From positions 1-64,000 of the forward strand of contig JAACJO010000026.1 of NCBI GenBank assembly GCA_013368445.1: a DNA stretch of 64,000 bases, written 5' to 3'. Each line of letters opens with the position of its first letter. The stretch's first letter is position 1. The notes beneath the pieces are model-generated. The model was not told the DNA's origin and did not search any database. It was given only the letters and a program-made list of their open reading frames with translations. This document shows, in pieces, positions 1 to 12,201 of this stretch. A program made the position numbers and the translations under genes. Origin of the DNA: Leucocoprinus leucothites (Eukaryota; Basidiomycota; Agaricomycetes; Agaricales; Agaricaceae).

Positions 1-3000
1 AGCTTCAATGTAAATTGCTCTAGTGATACTGGGCAAGGTATAAGTGCTTTTAGGAGGGGTGCTATGATGGTGGACTCCCCCCTCTTTAGCAACTTTCAGA
101 ATATTGTAAATCATCAACTCCTGAGTACCAGCCTATAAGTCCAAGTCAGAGATTCATTGGAGGATAGTAGGTTAGACAAGGCTTACATGGACTGGGACTT
201 CCCATGTTGGCCAATCCTCTTCATTGAGAGGAATACTCCTGAGTGTATGGGCTCTTAGCCAGTCTCTCAACTCTGGGCTCAGGTGCTTAGTGGCACACTC
301 AAATCTTGAGGTGGGAAAGGCGGCATTGCCTTATTCAGACCTGCCAGCATTATCATTAACCTATCTTGCAGCACAATCCACAAGATAAGAATTATTTTGA
401 CTCAATTCTTTCTCTAGATTGAGTCTTATGAGAGACAAAATGTTCTTGCCAATATCTCTATCATTAGTAATATAGTCTAAAGAACTAGTAAGATCCTTGT
501 TGTTAGTCATTAGAAGTGCATACCATCTTCAATCCCATCTTCTTCCTCTTTGTCCTCATTGTCTTCATCAACAGCTGCTTCAATATCAATGAACAGATTG
601 TGGGATGGGCCTTCAAGGTGTGGACATTTGTGAGTGGGACCAGAGTGACTAGATTGGCTATATACATCCTGATGATAGCTCAGATTGTTACACAGTATTG
701 TGCCCCAACTAATGAGTACAAACCACTACTTGTTTGCTCCCTACTAAATCTGAAGATGATGAGGATTGTCCCAGTAGGTTACACTTAATACTGAGTGGTG
801 TTTCTATGATGGCTCGGTTTGCATACCTGGAGTGTCATTTTCATGCAATAGATATTTTCAGATTTTATCTAGTACTCTATCTCCCTGATGGCCTTATGTA
901 TTCACTGTGGCAGAAAGAATGGGATGCTATACAGAATACCAGGTATTTAGGCATAATATCCTTTAGGGCTGGCTTAAAAAAGTCATGTGATATGCCTTTG
1001 AATGCATCATATCTCCTGGATTAGTATATGCACATTAACAATGACAATCAATTCCTACTTAATGACTAGAGTGTTTGACTATGAGCTATTATCATGACTA
1101 TACTAAGACATGTAGTCCCATATGAATGTATTGAAACCAACAAGGCCTATATGACCCTCATAGTGGATCAGGGCTTCCCTTCAGCCATCACTGTGAGCTC
1201 AGGTGGACCACCACATTGCAATCCAGTCTCCAGTAGAATAGTCAAACTGCTCCAAGTGAGTGTTGTATTCTATCCATGTTCCCCAAGCAGCAGCTTATGA
1301 TTGGCGAGTCACATAGGCTTGTCTGCCTCTTGAAAAAGAGCTATTTGAATCAGCAATTTGTGATCCTACATTGGTAGTCAGAAAGAATTCTCTACAAAAC
1401 ATAAATGTAACATACTTTAGTCCATATAACAAGAGCATCTAATGGGGAAGACAGCTGGCTGGGAAACAATGCCTTTGCTGGTGCATGGGTGGCTAGTGGA
1501 GTAGTATCTGAGATGTGAGAGGATCCTGCTGATGGAGCAACATCAGAGATGATATCAGAAATACGGGATGGCTTTGTTTGCAATAATTGACAGGTAGCAA
1601 TCAATGTTCAAAACTCCTTGTCGCTAGTGAGGAGTGCAGGAACATCAACTGCAGGCTGTGACATATAAAAATGTTGGCATCGCACACACTGAGATGGATT
1701 TGTGACCCACACATTTTGAAGACATTGTCCCAACAAATAGACACCTACATAAACACCCCATCTACCTGCATTAACTAACAATGGACCACTAACACTGGTG
1801 ATATTTGTCTGGCATGCAGTCCATGGCAGGTACAGAGTGGCATATGGGGAGGCCTCCCTGCAGCAGCCTTGAGAAAATCCTGGATCTTGGACTCATTCTC
1901 AGCTCAAAGGGAGGATTTTGTTGCAGGCCTGGCCATTGTAGCTTAGGGCATTTTCACCGAAGTCCTGAGGTGACTCATAGGTGAGTGAGAGGGCTTAAAT
2001 CGGACACTTAAGTCTGTTCTCACTGCTTACAGCCATTGATGCACTAATCTGAGATTGTGGTGAAATATCCATTCCCTTTGTCTATGGTGTTTTCAGTGTG
2101 CAAAATGCTTGGTCTCCTCACCACCACAAAAGATGAACACAGATGGCAAACTCAGGGTGATACCAAAAGGAAACTTGTGAGGTGTGCATCACCACTGAAG
2201 CAGCACCTGAACATTGAGAAATTATACATACCTTTTCAAAGCTGATTTTCAGCCTCGAACCATATGTCCTCTGTGTTTGTTACCCACAGAAAGCAGCCTC
2301 TTTGTCAACAACTAAACAGTTCCATTTATTACCACATCTAATGCGACACTGCCTTCAGCCTGGAAAAAGAGAATAAAAATGCATCTTTGACAATCTTCCA
2401 AGTGAATAATCATGCCTTGTGTTCTACCTGGTTTGTCTGAAGCAAACATGTGTGCAAGCATTCCCTATGACTTGCCTTAGTATTGTTGGAGATGACCCTA
2501 GATGCAATTGTGAGCATAGATGCAGACAACAGATTCCCCCATGACCCAGATTGGGTAGGAAAACAGGCCCTGAGACACTGCATAAAGACAATGATGATGG
2601 TGAGATGCAATTTCTTATACAGACAGTCAAGAGAACAACAAACCTTGGCCTGACAAATCAAATGTGTTGAGCCATAGAACCAAGGCATTAGATGTCAGAT
2701 TTGATTGCCTATCCAGTAAGGCAGTTCACCAGCTATGCAGCCATGGCAGCACAACCAATCCTGATTTCCCTGCTCTTTCATGTATAGAGACATGTAATTA
2801 GCTTATTGCAGATGCTGATTGTAGCTAGTCTTGGTGTGTTTGCTAGTTTATCCATAAATATTAGGGAATTTGTGGGTCTGAAGTGATATATTATATGGCA
2901 AATCAATCTTATCTTGTGCTACTCTCAGACAGAGGTTGTAGTGGTAGAAAGAGAAACTACTTTCAGCTCATTTGGCAGTATTCAGCCATAGCTACTTTAG

Positions 3001-3440
3001 GGCAGGCTGAGATCTATTATGTGCTTATTATAGGCATACTGACATGAGCCTTGATATGGGCATTAGGCATAGCAGCTACTGATCCACCATTCCCACAGGC
3101 TGCATGGGTACCTGGTTTACTGGTACTACCATGTGAGTACTGTAAGCCAGCCCTGAATTACCTTCTCCCTAATAGGATGAAATGCCCCTCTCTAATCCTT
3201 TTTTCGACTGCCATGGTTGCGTACTGCTCTGTTATTCTGCACATTGTAGTATTCATAATAATTAGTCAATGATGATGTTATTCATACTGATTTATGGAGC
3301 CAATGACAAGCTTTGAATATGCAATAATGAAGCAAGCATTACAAGAGATGACTGAACTGGGTATACAAACAGGGTACTAAATGCATTAAACAGATCTACA
3401 AGCTAAGAAGCCAACTACATGATGGTCAAACCACACAAAA
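1..3440. other. Decayed sequence without a recognised gene
   Basis: No convincing gene is seen here. Short open stretches occur (for example around 734-1024 and 3051-3272 on the + strand and 2410-2688 on the - strand), but none shows a motif I recognise, none continues across plausible introns, and CpG is scarce as in the transposon relics that follow. The likeliest content is old, mutated repeat DNA. Confidence 0.5.
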
Positions 3441-3515
3441 GTGAATGCCAATGACCTGCTGACAGATCAGGTCAGCGTCACTTTTCTCTATCAAGTGCGA
3501 AAATTCACCAACCTT

Positions 3516-4418
3516 CTAGTCAAATACATATGGATCTTTGCACTTGCCAGTACCTGCCATGACTTGAACAGAAACACTTTTACCCTTGACAGTGTGTGGC
3601 TTCTTTGTAACCTTCTCACTTTGCCTGACTTCTGCTTCACCCTCAATTGGTTTTACTGAAATCTTGAGGTTGAGGTTGATTGTTCGAGCTTTGGACTTGA
3701 CCTCGTCAATCTTGGAGCATTTGCACTTGAGGGATCCCTCAGTCTGCATGGCTTGGCTTTGGCATTCAATAGGTACTTCTGTCTGCATAGCTTGATCTTG
3801 GTACTTGATGGTTGATGGGTTGGGAGGAAGAGGTGAGGGCAATGAGGGAGGTGAAGATGGCAGCAATGGGCTCTTGTCTCAGAACAATGAGGGTAATGTG
3901 TTGAGGTAATCGGCCATATTGTCAGTTAGAATCTTGATCCAATCCTCTATACCTGGGCACTGAGCCTCCTGAAGTTTCTTGGTCTTGAGCAAGAAGAATG
4001 AGTACTTCTTTGATGGGAACCTCCACTCAAACAGGGGAGCAACTTCCTTGAAGTATTCCATCATAGAGTTGAATATCTTGACTGGTTCCTCAATGAAGTC
4101 CATCACAGCAAGGAATGCATGATCATCTATGAATGAGACATGGTCACCCTTTGGATGGATGTAGAAATCTTGTGGCACCTGATTGGCCTAATGACAGTGA
4201 GTGCCAATATCATTGTTGATAAATATTGTTGGACTTACCTCTAAGTAGCAGACAATGAGAGCTAAGCAGTTTACAATGACTGGGCTGGCATTGTAGATCA
4301 TCTCCAGTTCTGGTGAAGACAAAGTGGGATAGGCCAGGATACTAGATGAGAAGGAGGGCTCATGGGAGTAGGATGGGTTCACTGCAGTGGACATGGTGGT
4401 ATTTGGTGAGGTGGACAT
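3516..4418 (-). pseudogene. Two-exon transposon-associated ORF of unknown function, decayed
   Basis: I do not recognise the family. The first exon (4418-4239) starts at an ATG and ends at a good donor (GTAAGT); a 51-bp intron (4238-4188) ends in TTAG; the second exon runs on to 3516 in one frame except for a TGA near 3880, where CGA (Arg) would restore continuity. The predicted product is about 280 residues: a Ser/Thr/Pro-rich start, a middle part rich in aromatic and acidic residues (FIDDHAFLAVMDFIEEP), then a low-complexity tail with the short repeat QAMQTE twice and a basic end. CpG depletion and the CGA-to-TGA stop match the neighbouring transposons, so this is probably a passenger ORF or domesticated-looking relic of a mobile element rather than a working host gene. 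Confidence 0.45.
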
Positions 4419-5558
4419 AGTGGTATTTAGTGAGCCTCTGAGGTTCCTCTGCCAGCTATATATCTCATTGTGCAGTGCAAAGACACAAAGAATCAGAGCA
4501 CAAACCAGTATGTTCCTCTTGGTTCAAGCCAAACCAGTTTGAGATCAGTACACTCATGATTTTTTCAGCATTTGGTCTTTGCAGTTGGAAGCTCCCTACT
4601 TGCCAATGTTAGAAGTGGCAATCTCATCAGCACCTCTGTCACCAACTAACCTCAACTAGGTAGGGTGTTTCACTCTGCCCATGGTTTAAGCACAGTCTAA
4701 TCACAGGTGATTCAGTCAATCCTGTTCTATCCATGCTACACACTTCTACCAGAGAAGCCCTCTTTTGGGATAATGAAAAAGAGATCCATAAATTTTTAAC
4801 TAGCTTCGCTGGTGACCCTCCCATTCAACCACTCTGTATCAAGCATAGAGTAAAAGCAACGTTAATATGCACTGGTATAGGAGAGGTATCTATGGTGAAT
4901 GCTGGGAAATGGAGTTGTTTTGTAAGTGTTAATAATTTCTTTGATTCACCTCTGATTGATGCTGACCATATTTATTCAGTGCAACCCTTGTGGGTGCTAT
5001 TACTACTCCAAGCTGGTAGTCAACATTCCCAGTCTCATCAGGAGCAATGAAGATTTTGAGCTCCTCCTTTCAAATTGTTGCACCCTTCAAGCAAATAGCT
5101 ATTCTTTCAGACTGCAAAATGGAGCATGATCCATGGCTGACCCTACCATTGCAATCTCATCATCTCAATCTCTACTGATCCTGCCATCGCCCCTCAAATT
5201 TTTGTTGTTTGGACAGTGGTGAGGTTTATTCTGTAGTATCAGATTTTTGTTTTACATGTACTGTATGCAACCCTGAACCTGGCTGGTTAAGCACTGTATA
5301 GAATATTCCGAACCCCTGTTGCACCAATAAAGGATGAATGCATAATTTATGGGTCTCCAACCTTGTAAAATATATGATTATCAAGGAATTTTCTTTTTTG
5401 TTGACCCTAATGGTCATTAGTGAATATTTTAATGTGAGGTACTCAGAAATCCGGCTGACCTGGGTACCTGACCAGGTGTGGGAACCTGCTGTTTATGGGT
5501 GCTTGTTGATATCTAATTACCAACATTTTGGGGCAGAATACTATTTTCCCCATCTCCA
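4419..5558. other. Intergenic, no gene recognised
   Basis: No reading frame with family features is visible. The stretch leads directly up to the left end of the Ty3 element; the five bases just before the LTR (5554-5558, CTCCA) pair with CTCTA after the right LTR as a slightly mutated target duplication. Confidence 0.45.
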
Positions 5559-5823
5559 TATTACGACTTTACTTGGTTCCAGTACTTCCCATGTCAATTT
5601 CTATTTTTACAGCTACCCCACTCCTACATTATAGTCTATGTCATGATCTATGTCATAGTTACCTGAGTCCCCTGACTTATACTTACCCGGGTCTGCTTCC
5701 TTCTTATATATATAGACTCCTAGGTAGAGTGTACTCCTTACACTTTACCAATTGTATCTTTCCCTTTCTCATTCTTAAGTCTTTGCCAGAGTTGCAACCT
5801 GAGTTCTGATGAAGGTCATAACA
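5559..5823 (+). repeat. 5' LTR of the Ty3 chromovirus
   Basis: Direct repeat of 11793-12055. It begins TATTACGAC where the right LTR has TGTTATGAC and ends GGTCATAACA. It contains a TATATATA stretch near 5706 that could act as the TATA box. Differences between the two copies are mostly transitions. Confidence 0.92.
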
Positions 5824-5930
5824 TTTGGTAAAGCATCCCCACTCACTTTGCAATGGAGTATTGCTGATGTCACAAGTGATACCAATCACTCAAAGAAGTA
5901 ACCGAATGATGACAACAGTTACACACAATA

Positions 5931-7046
5931 GTGTCTAATGCTGAAGAAGACTTCCTTGCAGAAGAAGACACCCAAAGAGAATGCAAAGCTGAACAAACAG
6001 AAGAACCACCAGTCACAGACAAAGAAGAATCCTCAGACAAAGAGGAAGAAGTAACTAACAATGGCAAAGAAACAACAGACAACAAAGAAGAACAACCCAC
6101 ACCACCCAGAAGCACATACCTCAAACAAGAAGTAGAAAGATTAGAAGAAGGACTCAGATCACTGCAAATCAGCTGAAGAAACTCAAACGAAATGACAGAC
6201 ACTACTACCCCCATGTTCAACACTAAATCCTTGGTCCCAGAACCAGGATACTTTGATGGAACATGATCAAAGTTTGAAGACTGGTGGAGATCAATGCTCC
6301 TTTACCTCAAATTCAACAAAGTCAATGATGCAGACAACAAAGTAACAGCCATAATATCATGACTCAAAGGAGGCATGGCAGAAGACTTTGCTCAAATGGA
6401 ATTAGATGCCCTAAACAATAGGGCAGACACCACAGACTGGAACATATGGAAAACAAACTTTGAAAGACTCTTCAGCGATGATGCACTCAAAGTCAAGGTG
6501 GAATGGAGAATTGAAAGTTTCAAACAAAACAAGAAACACACAGCTGACTTCCTAATTGAATTTGAAGTCCTCAAAACATGAGCAAAAACCAACAAAACCC
6601 ATGCCATATTTTTACTAAAGAAAAATATGTGCACCAATATCATCAAAGCTATCCTAGGATATCCTCCCAAGTCAATCCCAAAAACCTACACAGCATGGAA
6701 AACAGCTGTACTTTCTGTAGGACAGGGCTTTGAATCTACAGAAAGGAGCGACACCCACACTGCCACAGGAATAACATATGGGGGAGCAGGCCAACCCATG
6801 GAAATAGGTTGCCAATTTGGATGATCTCTCCCAAAGTACAACAAACAAGGAAAACCCAAATGCTACAACTGCAACAAGTATGGACACATGGCAAAAGAAT
6901 ATAGACAACCAAAGGCAGAGGGATGCTACAATTGTGGAAAGAGAGGTCACAGAGCCAAGGAATGTAGAAGTCCAAAAACAAAAGTTAGAGGAGTAGAGGT
7001 GGAAGAAAAAGAAGAAAAGGAGGATTTTCAGAATGGCTCAGAGTAG
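5931..7046 (+). pseudogene. gag: Ty3 gag (capsid/nucleocapsid), broken by TGA stops
   Basis: Encodes the retrotransposon structural protein that would package element RNA. A single frame runs for about 371 codons. The N-terminal third is acidic (many E, D, K) and the middle resembles a Ty3 capsid domain (FEDWWRSMLLYL, then FERLFSDD and FKQNKKHTADFL). The C-terminus has two CCHC zinc knuckles, [14 protein letters not shown] at 6861 and [14 protein letters not shown] at 6925. In the first the last Cys has become Tyr (TGT to TAT). Interruptions are TGA codons (near 6175, 6246, 6361, 6580, 6823), each readable as an ancestral CGA. The frame opens with a GTG, so the true ATG is lost or lies upstream. 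Confidence 0.85.
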
Positions 7047-7122
7047 GCACAACCTTATGAGCCCATGTAACTAGAGGACCGAAAACAAATCATTATACCA
7101 TCCCCCAGCGAAGGAACTCTAA

Positions 7123-10100
7123 GTGCGAACTAACAATATGACCAATGATCAAAACAAAAAACAAGAAAAGGATCGAAGTAACAGCCCTAGTGGACTCAGG
7201 CTGTTCATATACAGCGATCAACAAAAAACTAGTGGAAGAAGAAAAGATCCAACAGAGCAAATGGAACAACCCCTACAAGTTTTCAATGTGGATGGTACAC
7301 CAAACAGCCAAGGAATGATCACAAAAACAGCCCCTATCACACTAAACTCTAATGGACACCAAGAACATATCCATGCAGTAGTCACTGACTTGGACAACGT
7401 GGACATCTTCCTGGGACATGACTGGCTAGTCAAACACAATCCAGAAGTAGATTGGAAAGAAGGAATAGTATGCTTCACAAGATGCCTAGACAGCTGCAAA
7501 ATCAACCATCAAACAATCCCATCCACCACACACAACTGACAATTATTCCCAAAAAAACTCACCACAGAAAATGACGACATGGAGAAGGAACCAGACCCAA
7601 CCAACCCTGAAGACCTACCAGACTACATATGACCATTCACACACCTGTTCAACAAGAAGAAATTCGAATCACTACCAGAAAGGAGAGAATGGGATCACAA
7701 GATCAACCTATTGGACAATGCACCCAAGGAACTAAATGCAAAGGTTTACCCCATGACACCAAAGGAAGAAAACGAACTACACACTTGGATTGATGAACAA
7801 CTTGGAGCAGGACTGATCACAGAATCCAAGTCCCAATATGCCTCTCCATGCTTTTTCATACCAAAGAAAGATGGATCACTACAGCTGGTACAGTATTACT
7901 GACGATTAAACCAATACACAATCAAGGACAAAACACCACTACCCCTGATAGGAGAAGTCATTGACAAATTGAAAGATGCAAAATACTTCAACAAGCTCGA
8001 CCTCATCTGGGGATACAACAACATCCAGATCAAAGAAGGAGATGAATGGAAGGCAGTATTTTTAACAAACAAAGGACTTTTTGAACCAAAAGCCATGTTC
8101 TTTGGAATGTGCAACTCCCCAGGAACGTTCCAGAGAATGATGACAAGCATATTCCAGGAATTAATCCATGAAGGAGTACTGGCCAACTACATGGACAACT
8201 TCATAGTACTGGCTTCATCCATGAAACAACTCCAAGAACAAACAATCTGATTCCTCAAAGTTGCAGAGAAACACAACCTATGCTTCAAATGGTCCAAATG
8301 CGAATTCAACACCACAGAAATACCCATCCTTGGAGTACGAGTAGGAGGGGGAGAAGTGAAAATGGAGTATGACAAGGTCTCAGCAGTCAGAAATTGGGAA
8401 ACACCAAAAAACACCAAAGACATTGAAAGCTTCCTAGGATTTGTCAACTTCTACAGATGATTCATATGGAACTTCAGCCACATTGCAGCCCCACTCAACA
8501 AACTCACTGAGAAAGAAGAATGGAAGTGGGAAGAAGATGAACAAAAAGTGTTTGATGAACTCAAAAGACTAGTCACAGAGGAACCAGTCCTTGCCCTACC
8601 ACAATGAACAGGACAATTCAGAGTAGAAGTGGATGCATCAGGACACACCATAGGGGGAGTACTATCACAGGAACAAGACAACAAATGGAAACCTGTTGCA
8701 TTCCTATCATGAACTATGAACCCAGCAGAATGGAATTATGAGATATACAACAAAGAACTTCTAGCAATTGGGGATGCATTGAAAGTATGGAGACAATACT
8801 TACTAGATGCAGAAACCCAATTTGAAATATGGTCAGACCACGAAAACCTGAAATACTTCAGGGAACCCCACAAACTAAACAGACGACAAGCATGATGGTA
8901 TCTCAAACTCCAAGACTATGACTTCACAATCAAACACATCCCAGGAAAGACAAACACAAAAGCAGACATACTCTCATGAAAAATGGGTTTCAACACAAGA
9001 GATGACAATAGAGACATTGCATTACTAGGGGAGAAAACATTCATCTGGGGAATAACATGTGAAGAAGAAACCACAATGGAAATTGTCATACTGCACAACA
9101 CACACTTCCAAGTGAAAGGGGATGAAAATGTCCTGAAAAGGATCCGAAACCACACAATATGCAAAACAATGTTCTGAGAAGCCCAGAAAGATCCGAAAAC
9201 AGCCTGGGAAGAAGACAGAATCCCTTACTTCAAAGGACAAATATATGTACTAAAACTCGCCAAATTATGAGAAGACATTATGATCACACACTACAATGAC
9301 CCAGATGCAGGACACCCAGGCCAACACCGCATGATCAACCTAATCAAGAGGACCTTCTGGTGGCCATCATTACAAAGCAATGTCAAGTGATTTGTCAAAG
9401 GATGCCACACATGTCAGCAAAACAAGGCATCACACACCTGATCAGCAGGACCATTACATCTACTGTCCACACCATCACAACCATGGGAAGAAGTCAGCAT
9501 TGACGTTATTGGACCACTTCCACCATCACAAGAAAAGGATGCCATCCTGGTGGTAGTTGACAGGTACTCCAAAATGATATGACTCATCCCCACAACAACG
9601 AACCTGTCATCAGGAAAACTAGCCAAAATCTACAGAGATGAGATTTGGAAACTCCACGGGATCTCCCAGGGCATTGTCAGTGACAGAGGACCCCAATTTG
9701 CATCAACATTCATGAAAGAACTATGCAAAGCATTGGGAACGAAATGAAATCTCTCAACAGCCTACCACCCCCAGACTGATGGACAAACAGAATGAATTAA
9801 CTGGGAAGTTGAAACATTTCTACAACACTACATCAACTACAAGCAGGATAACTGGGTAAGGTGGCTCACAACAGCAGAATTCCAGTATAATGACAAAGCA
9901 CATTTGGTGACAGGCCAATCTCCGTTTTACATCAACTATGGACAACACCCATGGAAAGGAACCCTGACAGTTAAAACGGAGATACTATCCCTGGAAGAAT
10001 GGTTAAAGCAGCTGGAAGAGACAAGAAAGGACATATCAGCGGTGTTAAATAACAACTGAGAGGCAATGGAAGAACAACACAATCCGCAAAGGGGACAAGC

Positions 10101-10572
10101 CCTCAACCTCAGGGAAGGGAAACTTGTGTGGGTTGAAGATACCCACATCACAACTAGCCAACCCACAAAGAAACTTGATCACAAGAGATATGGACCCTTC
10201 AAGGTTAAAGAACCAATTGGAGAAGGAGCTTATCAACTAGAACTCCCAGAAGGATGGGTAATACATGATGTGTTCAACAAGAACCTCCTGACATGTCACC
10301 ATGGACCGGAGTTTGACACACAAAAACTTCCCACTCCACCACCACCTGACCTTATTGATGGAGAAGAGGAATACAAAGTTGACAAAATTCACGGCCATCA
10401 GAAGAAGGGATGTGGTACCCAATACCTGGTACACTGGAAAGAATATGGGAATGAACATGACCAATGGATAGTGAGGTCAAATTTAGAACATGCAAAAGAC
10501 GCAGTCAAAGATTACCATTGGAAGGTTCTGGGACAAAAACCTTTAAAAGAGGGGGATAAAACACCAAAGTAA
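7123..10572 (+). pseudogene. pol: Ty3 pol: protease-RT-RNase H-integrase-chromodomain, inactive
   Basis: The polyprotein that copies and integrates the element. The protease active-site motif (LVDSGCSYTAI, about 7187-7220) sits in another frame than the rest, so a 1-nt shift lies near 7240. From there one frame runs to 10572. Reverse transcriptase covers about 7690-8470 and its catalytic box reads YMDN (8188-8199) instead of YxDD. RNase H follows (VEVDASG near 8625). Integrase has a zinc-binding H..H..C..C region (about 9290-9420), the catalytic Asp residues in IDVIGP and VSDRGPQF, and AYHPQTDGQTE. The chromodomain (about 10370-10530, YLVHWKEYG) would direct insertion to heterochromatin. About 15 in-frame stops, all TGA, fall at conserved Arg sites such as FYR*F (8458), ILS*K (8977) and TE*IN (9793). 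Confidence 0.92.
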
Positions 10573-11678
10573 TGCATCCCAACCAGACCACCACAATGCT
10601 ACACACCAGCTATATCTACACTCTAACAACCTACCTCAACTCCAACCAAGCTATCATGTACCCAGCCACCACCTACCCCTCTACAGATGCAGTTATCTGA
10701 TGAAACACAGCTATGAGGACAACTCACACCACCTCCACCACCAACATAACCTCCAATGCCATTGCATACCTCGATGTAGAAGACATCAACAAATGCAATG
10801 AGGCATGAAAAGATGGCCTCATGGAATACAATGCAACTATCAACACAATCCAGAAGCTCATAGCTATTGAGGATCACATCAACTCAATCAACGAAATAGC
10901 TACAGAAGCAGTATCCCTCCTCATTGGCATCGAACCTCGACTCGTTCAACTCCTCTCCCTTGAAGACATTGATAAGAATGCCACACAGACTGTTAATAGA
11001 CTACAAGGCTTATATTCCCACAACAATGCTGAGTACATGCATGAACTTCAGTTCAAGCTTGTCCAACAGTTGGGGAAATACTGGTACCTCAGTATCACCA
11101 ACATCTGTGATCATGTCGATGAAATCCAAGCCTCTTACTCTCACACCAACAGGATGAGAGAACCAATACTCACAGCAAGACACTCCCCACCATCTACCAC
11201 AGTCGATGAATGCAAACGCCCTCACTCCCCTACACCATTTGCATCCTTGAGCTCTCATTCCCAACTATCATACAAGTCAGCTGACGAACCTATGCTCATG
11301 CACCCACCAGCCAATAAAATAGCTGAACCCCCAATTGAACCTGCATCAGAACCTGCCCTATCCCAAGAAGCAGAACATCTGATGAAATACCTACGCACCT
11401 ACTGACACAACAGAGGGGTCACCTGGTTCCAACCAACAGGATTCAATACCATGAAAGATGATGGTGAATCCGATGCTGCCTATTGGGATGACATCATGAA
11501 CACCTTTATAGCCTCCCATGGCAACCTTGAGATCTCCCATAGCAGATACTCCATCAAAGGCTTCCAAGGTGGTCCACCAAATGCCCCTTTCTTCATAGTC
11601 ACTGTACCTGACAATGGAGGGTTCATCATTGGTCCCACCAAGAAAGCAATGGCCTATGCTGCTATTGAAGGTTTCTAA
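10572..11678 (+). pseudogene. Extra third ORF of the Ty3 element, env-like position
   Basis: I do not recognise the product. A frame of about 368 codons begins with an ATG at 10572 whose A is the last base of the pol stop (TAATG) and ends with TAA at 11676. Interruptions near 10698, 10806 and 11402 are again TGA codons. The product is predicted as an alpha-helical middle part (about residues 80-190, with heptad-like Leu/Ile) followed by a Ser/Pro-rich stretch and a compact C-terminal region with an aromatic core (DAAYWDDIMNTFIASHG). I see no signal peptide or membrane anchor, so it is not an obvious envelope protein. It is clearly part of the element because it lies between pol and the polypurine tract and decays in the same way. 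Confidence 0.6.
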
Positions 11679-11698
11679 AAAAAAAAAAAAAAAAAAAA
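11677..11698 (+). repeat. A22 homopolymer directly after ORF3
   Basis: An uninterrupted run of 22 adenines begins within the stop codon region of the third ORF, about 95 bp before the 3' LTR. It may be a simple slippage tract or the trace of a poly(A) tail from an mRNA-derived sequence picked up by the element. Confidence 0.9.
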
Positions 11699-11779
11699 GG
11701 ACTTACAACTCACTGCTTACACTTCCATATGCCATATCTTACATGGACATTTACATTAGTTCATGAGGACTTGAACCAT

Positions 11780-11790
11780 AGAAAAGGGGT
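11780..11790 (+). promoter_or_regulatory. Polypurine tract of the Ty3 element
   Basis: The purine run AGAAAAGGGG lies three bases before the 3' LTR, the place where plus-strand synthesis of LTR retrotransposons is primed. Confidence 0.7.
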
Positions 11791-11792
11791 AA

Positions 11793-12055
11793 TGTTATGA
11801 CTTTACTTGGTTCCAGTACTTCCCATGTCAATTTCTATTTTTACAGCTACCCCACTCCTACATCATAGTCTATGTCATAATCTATGTCATAGTTACCTGA
11901 GTCCCCTGACTCATACTTACCCGGGTCTGCTTCCTTCTTATATATAGACTCCTAGGTAGAGTGTACTTCTTACACTTTACCAATTGTATCTTTCCCTTTC
12001 TCATTCTCAAGTCTTTGCCAGAGTTGCAACCTGAGTTCCGATGAAGGTCATAACA
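11793..12055 (+). repeat. 3' LTR of the Ty3 chromovirus
   Basis: Begins TGTTATGACTTTAC and ends GAAGGTCATAACA, so the termini are inverted repeats of nine bases. It matches 5559-5823 along its full length with a handful of substitutions, mostly transitions, and a 2-bp length difference in the TATATA stretch. Confidence 0.93.
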
Positions 12056-12201
12056 CTCTATGCTTGTTGCCTATTAAAACACAACATCACCTCATTTTAT
12101 ACATTCAAATATACATTCTAATTGTTACGAGCAGCCCTCCTCAGGTTCCTTCAGGGACCTATACTCATTTCTTTGAGCATTGGGTGATCTGTATCATAGC
12201 C

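Larger units (their letters stand above)
5559..12055 (+). mobile_element. Full-length Ty3/gypsy chromovirus, inactive
   Basis: Complete LTR retrotransposon, about 6.5 kb. Both LTRs (about 263-265 bp) are nearly identical and end in the inverted termini TGTTATGAC..GTCATAACA (the left copy has TATTACGAC at its start). Flanking 5-bp duplications are CTCCA (5554-5558) and CTCTA (12056-12060). Between the LTRs lie gag with two zinc knuckles, pol (protease, reverse transcriptase, RNase H, integrase, chromodomain) and a third ORF. The order RT-RNaseH-IN-chromodomain places it among chromoviruses. About 20 in-frame TGA codons, a mutated RT active site and a lost zinc-knuckle Cys show it is dead. High LTR identity with heavy coding damage suggests fast mutation (CpG deamination) rather than great age. 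Confidence 0.93.

Noticed and set aside
5931..10572. Reassigned TGA codon in the Ty3 element
   Set aside because: Trp is written TGG throughout, the TGA sites match conserved Arg, and host genes next door use TGA as a normal stop. CpG deamination explains it better.
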